Shown: positions 5,523-5,579 of the stretch, piece after piece
Position numbering within the stretch: position 1 is the first letter of the stretch
Layout: the number at the start of each line of letters is the position of its first letter
Assembly (NCBI GenBank): GCA_009911175.1
Contig: QXWX01000193.1
Span: 1-5,579, forward strand
Source: Lachnospiraceae bacterium
GTDB taxonomy: Bacteria; Bacillota_A; Clostridia; Lachnospirales; Lachnospiraceae
Direction: 5' to 3'
Length of the DNA stretch: 5,579 bases
The notes under the pieces: generated by a model
What the model was told of the DNA's origin: nothing
The model's database searches: none
What the model saw: only the letters and a program-made list of their open reading frames with translations
Program-made: the position numbers and the translations under genes

Positions 5523-5553
5523 GAAGGGGGACGTTCCCTATTCGTCCCCCTTC
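5523..5553. repeat. Strong REP-like hairpin (perfect 11-bp stem)
   Basis: GAAGGGGGACG (5523-5533) and CGTCCCCCTTC (5543-5553) pair perfectly around the 9-base loop TTCCCTATT. No T-run follows, so it is not an intrinsic terminator. The GGGGGACG...CGTCCCCC form resembles, from memory, the dispersed stem-loop repeats associated with RAYT (IS200-like) transposases in Firmicutes. No transposase gene is present here. Confidence 0.6.
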
Positions 5554-5579
5554 CAATACACATTATACAGCAGCTTAAA

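Larger units (their letters stand above)
5141..5579. other. Non-coding tail of the window
   Basis: This stretch of 439 bases has no convincing gene. It holds the terminator of the MazF-like gene (5218-5248), a 15-base palindrome (5353-5367), a terminator-like inverted repeat (5423-5465) and a strong REP-like hairpin (5523-5553). An isolated TATAAT at 5473-5478 lacks a matching -35. Two short frames open from ATGs at 5509 and 5517 to the window edge but cannot be judged. Confidence 0.6.

Noticed and set aside
5509..5579. Short frames from ATG at 5509 or 5517 open to the right edge, with AGGA upstream of the latter and TATAAT at 5473-5478
   Set aside because: Both run through the perfect REP-like hairpin, and the -10 has no matching -35. 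About 20 codons are too few to judge.
1..5579. CRISPR array, tRNA or rRNA gene
   Set aside because: No regularly spaced repeats, cloverleaf-like segment or rRNA-like sequence was seen on either strand.

Overview
The window looks like accessory DNA from a low-to-mid GC Firmicute, most probably a gut Lachnospiraceae-type Clostridia. This rests on strong G-rich Shine-Dalgarno sites (GGGGGA, GGGAGG), near-consensus sigma-A promoters, and the style of the large serine recombinases and the PemK/MazF-like protein. The organism call is an inference from family resemblance, not a search result.

Left two thirds (minus strand, 3905 down to 1): a near-consensus promoter (3877-3905) drives two tandem, translationally coupled large serine recombinases and then the start of an AAA ATPase. 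The upstream recombinase (R1, 2352-3833) has lost about 153 codons in frame, covering the end of its catalytic domain and most of its recombinase domain. The scar lies on an 8-base motif that occurs twice in its neighbour, exactly 459 bases apart. The downstream recombinase (R2, 841-2352) has all the usual N-terminal domains but is split from its C-terminal tail (395-844) by an apparent one-base deletion that creates a TTGA stop/restart overlap. Both carry a conserved C-terminal module of about 75-80 residues. Thirteen bases after the R2 tail begins a RloC/AAA_13-like ATPase (61-381) with a perfect Walker A. It loses family-like sequence after about 102 residues and stops, leaving only 60 bases of window beyond. 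The whole locus reads as a decaying mobile-element integration module, or possibly as a site where recombination has joined a defence-type ATPase to foreign sequence.

Middle (4031-4394): two tiny minus-strand genes (37 and 57 codons) overlap by ATGA and are followed by a hairpin terminator. They diverge from a plus-strand gene, and promoters for both directions overlap in about 50 bases.

Right third (plus strand, 4331-5248): a strong promoter (TTGCTA-17-TATAAT) and ribosome site lead to a 248-residue PemK/MazF-family protein with an N-terminal extension and a C-terminal coiled coil. There is no conventional upstream antitoxin gene. A clear intrinsic terminator follows. The last 330 bases hold no convincing gene but contain three inverted repeats, including a perfect 11-bp REP-like hairpin near the right edge.

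How they work together: R1 and R2 would have been a CcrA/CcrB-like recombinase pair for moving the element. The ATPase and the MazF-like protein are the kind of cargo carried by such elements (defence or stabilisation). The visible lesions in R1, R2 and the ATPase suggest that, as sequenced, the recombination module is probably not functional.
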